This document shows, one piece after another, positions 5,273 to 7,455 of a stretch of DNA of 7,455 nt. Each line of letters starts with the position of its first letter. Position 1 is the first letter of the stretch. The position numbers and the translations under genes were made by a program. The notes beneath the pieces were generated by a model, which was not told the DNA's origin, ran no database searches, and was given only the letters and a program-made list of their open reading frames with translations. Origin of the DNA: Candidatus Paracaedibacteraceae bacterium UBA6184 (GTDB lineage: Bacteria; Pseudomonadota; Alphaproteobacteria; UBA6184); contig DITM01000081.1 in assembly GCA_002422845.1 (NCBI GenBank), positions 1 to 7,455 of the forward strand, given 5' to 3'.

Positions 5273-7264
5273 ATGCATTTTCGTTATGACATTTTATTAC
5301 CGTTACCCCACGACCAGCTCTATACCTATGATTCAGAGCGTCAGTTAGACGTTGGAACGATTGTAGATGTTCCTTTTGGTAAACGAAATATACCCGGTGT
5401 CATTTGGAATGAAACCGATCCCAACTATCATCCTGAATTTAACGTTAAACCCATTAATCAGGTGTGGGATCTTCCCTCAGTATCAGCTGCGACGCGTAAA
5501 CTGATTGATTGGTCGGCGCCTTATTACATGACCCCACGGGGCAATTGTCTTAAAATGACATTGACGGGTTTACCCGAATTAGGGTATTCACCACGTAAAA
5601 AATATGTGGATTTTATTGATCCAAAAGACTGCCCCAGGGATTTTCCACTTACTCCCGATCAAACGATTGCGGCAGAATCTATCCAGACTTCCATTCGTTC
5701 TGACTGTTATAAAACATTCTTATTGGATGGTGTGACGGGCTCTGGAAAAACTGAGGTTTATTATGAAGCCTTGTTGGAGGCTATTCGGCAACAACGACAG
5801 GTCTTAATCTTACTCCCAGAAATCACGCTAACCCAACAATGGTTAGATCGCTTTAAACATCGATTTGGTGTTTTACCAGCACGTTGGCATTCATCGTTAA
5901 AACAAACGGAACGCTTGCACACATGGCAGCAGATTATTAAGGGGCATGCCTCGGTTGTTGTGGGGGCACGATCCGCTCTTTTTTTACCCTTTAAACGATT
6001 GGGGTTAATAGTTGTCGATGAAGAACACGATGGATCGTATAAGCAAGAAGAAGGCGTTCACTATCATGCCAGGGATTTAGCGGTTGTTCGAGCTCGATTT
6101 GAATCATGTCCTCTGGTCTTAGCCTCAGCAACTCCATCGATTGAAAGCTACCATAACGCCAATGAGGGTAAATATACGCTGTTAACCTTAAGTGAACGAT
6201 TTGGCAGTGCGGGGACACCTACTGCTCATATCATTGATTTACGGCAAAAAGTTGAAAACGTCGGTCGCGGGCATTATGTATCTGCCACTTTAATCAAAGC
6301 CTTACACGAAACCGTTAAACGGAATGAACAAGCCATTTTGTTTTTAAATCGCAGAGGATTTGCCCCTTTAACGTTATGTACTGAATGTGGTCATAAAGTC
6401 GCCTGCCCCAATTGCAGCGCGCATATGGTGCATCACAGAACGCATTCATCAACTGCCACTTTACAATGCCATCATTGCGGTTTGTCCACTAAAGCACAGT
6501 CAGATTGTCCCGATTGTGGCAGTGTAGATACCCTTCGCGAATGGGGCGTTGGAATCGATCGACTGACTGATGAAATCAAACAGAAATGTCCTGATGCTCG
6601 AATTATGACCGTCAGCAGTGATCATATTACCCATGAAACTCATCTAGAAGAATTGTATGACGCATTGAACGCTCATACGGTTGATATCGTCATTGGAACT
6701 CAATTAATGGCAAAAGGACATGACTTTTCCAATGTTACGTTAGTTGGAATCGTTGATGCTGATTCAGGATTAATGGCACAAGATGTTCGCGCCGCAGAAC
6801 ATACGTACCAATTATTACACCAGGTCGCTGGACGTTGTGGCCGAGGTCATAAACCGGGTCACGTTTACATCCAAACTTTTGCCCCACAACACCCTGTTAT
6901 TCAAGCCTTGAAAACCTTTGATCGAGATGCCTTTTTATCCCTTGAATTGCATAACAGAGAAACTGGACATCTACCGCCGTTTAGCCGTCAAGCAGGTCTT
7001 GTCATTACAGCAGACACCGAAGACCTCGCCAAACAAGTGTGTGGATATTTGCTGCAAAAAGCACCACAAAATCCAGATGTAATGGTCTTTGGTCCAGCCC
7101 CAGCACCGTTGATGAAGCTTCGTGGAAAATATCGATATCGTTTCTTAATTCAAAGCTCAAAACAAACGTTGTTGCAACCCTATTTACACCATTGGTTAAA
7201 CTCCATCAATATTCCACGAAATCTCAAATTAACGATCGATATCGATCCAATTAGCTTTTATTAA
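5273..7264 (+). CDS. priA: Primosomal replication-restart helicase PriA, compact form
   Basis: PriA is a 3'-5' superfamily 2 DNA helicase. It recognises stalled forks and loads the replicative helicase. The order here is complete apart from one part. A 3'-DNA-end-binding domain (about 1-105, with VDVPFGKR at 31-38) is followed by a short linker. The helicase core then has Walker A GVTGSGKT (153-160), DEEH (249-252), SATPS (285-289), GTQLMAKGHDF (475-485) and QVAGRCGRG (517-525). Eight zinc-binding cysteines are all present: 369, 372, 378, 381, 399, 402, 412 and 415. The C-terminus ends in the family tail DIDPISFY. The protein is about 69 residues shorter than E. coli PriA (732). Nearly all of the loss lies before Walker A, where E. 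coli has its winged-helix domain, so that domain is reduced or absent; I recall Rickettsia PriA as similarly short. The ATG lies 8 bp after the lipocalin stop with no clear ribosome site, so translation may depend on reinitiation. Confidence 0.97.
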   Translation: MHFRYDILLPLPHDQLYTYDSERQLDVGTIVDVPFGKRNIPGVIWNETDPNYHPEFNVKPINQVWDLPSVSAATRKLIDWSAPYYMTPRGNCLKMTLTGLPELGYSPRKKYVDFIDPKDCPRDFPLTPDQTIAAESIQTSIRSDCYKTFLLDGVTGSGKTEVYYEALLEAIRQQRQVLILLPEITLTQQWLDRFKHRFGVLPARWHSSLKQTERLHTWQQIIKGHASVVVGARSALFLPFKRLGLIVVDEEHDGSYKQEEGVHYHARDLAVVRARFESCPLVLASATPSIESYHNANEGKYTLLTLSERFGSAGTPTAHIIDLRQKVENVGRGHYVSATLIKALHETVKRNEQAILFLNRRGFAPLTLCTECGHKVACPNCSAHMVHHRTHSSTATLQCHHCGLSTKAQSDCPDCGSVDTLREWGVGIDRLTDEIKQKCPDARIMTVSSDHITHETHLEELYDALNAHTVDIVIGTQLMAKGHDFSNVTLVGIVDADSGLMAQDVRAAEHTYQLLHQVAGRCGRGHKPGHVYIQTFAPQHPVIQALKTFDRDAFLSLELHNRETGHLPPFSRQAGLVITADTEDLAKQVCGYLLQKAPQNPDVMVFGPAPAPLMKLRGKYRYRFLIQSSKQTLLQPYLHHWLNSINIPRNLKLTIDIDPISFY

Positions 7265-7397
7265 GCAATCTGGGGTTGGCAGCGTGACGTTTTGTACCTT
7301 TTAACAAAGCCCCCCTTCTCTACCAAAAAATCTTCATCCGATTCATAAAATGTTAACCATCATCTGATACGTAAGACCGATTCTGGATATTCAGTAG

Positions 7398-7409
7398 CAC
7401 AGCGCTGTG
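7398..7409. repeat. Perfect 12-bp palindrome
   Basis: CACAGCGCTGTG reads identically on both strands. It lies about 130 bp after priA and 6 bp before another inverted repeat. It could be a protein-binding site or part of a palindromic intergenic element; no neighbouring gene start is visible to decide. Confidence 0.4.
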
Positions 7410-7414
7410 TGAAA

Positions 7415-7431
7415 GCAGGGATGATTCCTGC
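7415..7431. repeat. Short inverted repeat near the right edge
   Basis: GCAGG (7415-7419) and CCTGC (7427-7431) enclose a 7-nt spacer. The wider GAAAGCAGG...CCTGC pattern recalls the small palindromic elements seen in the spacers of rickettsial-type genomes, though the stem alone is short. No T-run follows, so it is not a convincing terminator. Confidence 0.35.
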
Positions 7432-7455
7432 ACCCTAAAGTTAGATTCGATATGA

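Noticed and set aside
7265..7397. Rho-independent terminator after priA from the GGGG (7272-7275) and C-run (7310-7315)
   Set aside because: The two runs are about 35 nt apart with poor pairing between them, and no T-tract follows at the right place.
7355..7454. Minus-strand open stretch of about 33 codons entering from the right edge
   Set aside because: It crosses both palindromes, has no recognisable protein similarity, and ends in a stop without a visible start. It is more likely read-through of intergenic repeat DNA.

Overview
The window looks like a piece of an AT-leaning alphaproteobacterial chromosome, probably from a host-associated or intracellular lineage of the Holosporales/Rickettsiales type. 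Three things point that way. The replication-restart helicase PriA is a compact form (663 residues) whose shortening lies before the helicase core, as I recall for Rickettsia PriA. One gene encodes a protein resembling eukaryotic mitochondrial carriers. The spacers carry palindromic repeat-like DNA. No rRNA, tRNA, CRISPR array, transposase or phage gene was recognised, and the taxonomic placement is inference.

Layout. Positions 1-109 hold no supportable gene. A NUDIX hydrolase gene (110-556, minus) is divergent from a gene for a secreted, unrecognised 281-residue protein (644-1489, plus); their 87-bp spacer holds overlapping promoter candidates. The secreted-protein gene converges, with a 28-bp gap, on a minus-strand gene (1518-2561) whose product has three degenerate carrier-like repeats. 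These two accessory genes are the least ordinary coding part of the window.

A 290-bp divergent spacer leads to ettA (2852-4534), the ribosome-associated ABC-F ATPase. A 202-bp spacer follows, with three consecutive hairpins and a partial internal duplication. Then come an outer-membrane lipocalin gene of the Blc family (4737-5264) and priA (5273-7264), separated by only 8 bp and probably cotranscribed. The last 191 bp hold palindromes but no recognisable gene.

How the genes work together: EttA (translation control), PriA (fork restart), the NUDIX enzyme (nucleotide or metabolite clean-up) and Blc (envelope lipid handling) are conserved housekeeping functions with no obvious shared pathway. 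The 281-residue protein and the carrier-like protein both begin with signal-peptide-like segments and sit together, so they are candidates for envelope or host-interaction roles. No defined multi-gene novel system is evident. The best leads are the carrier-like protein and the structured spacer after ettA.
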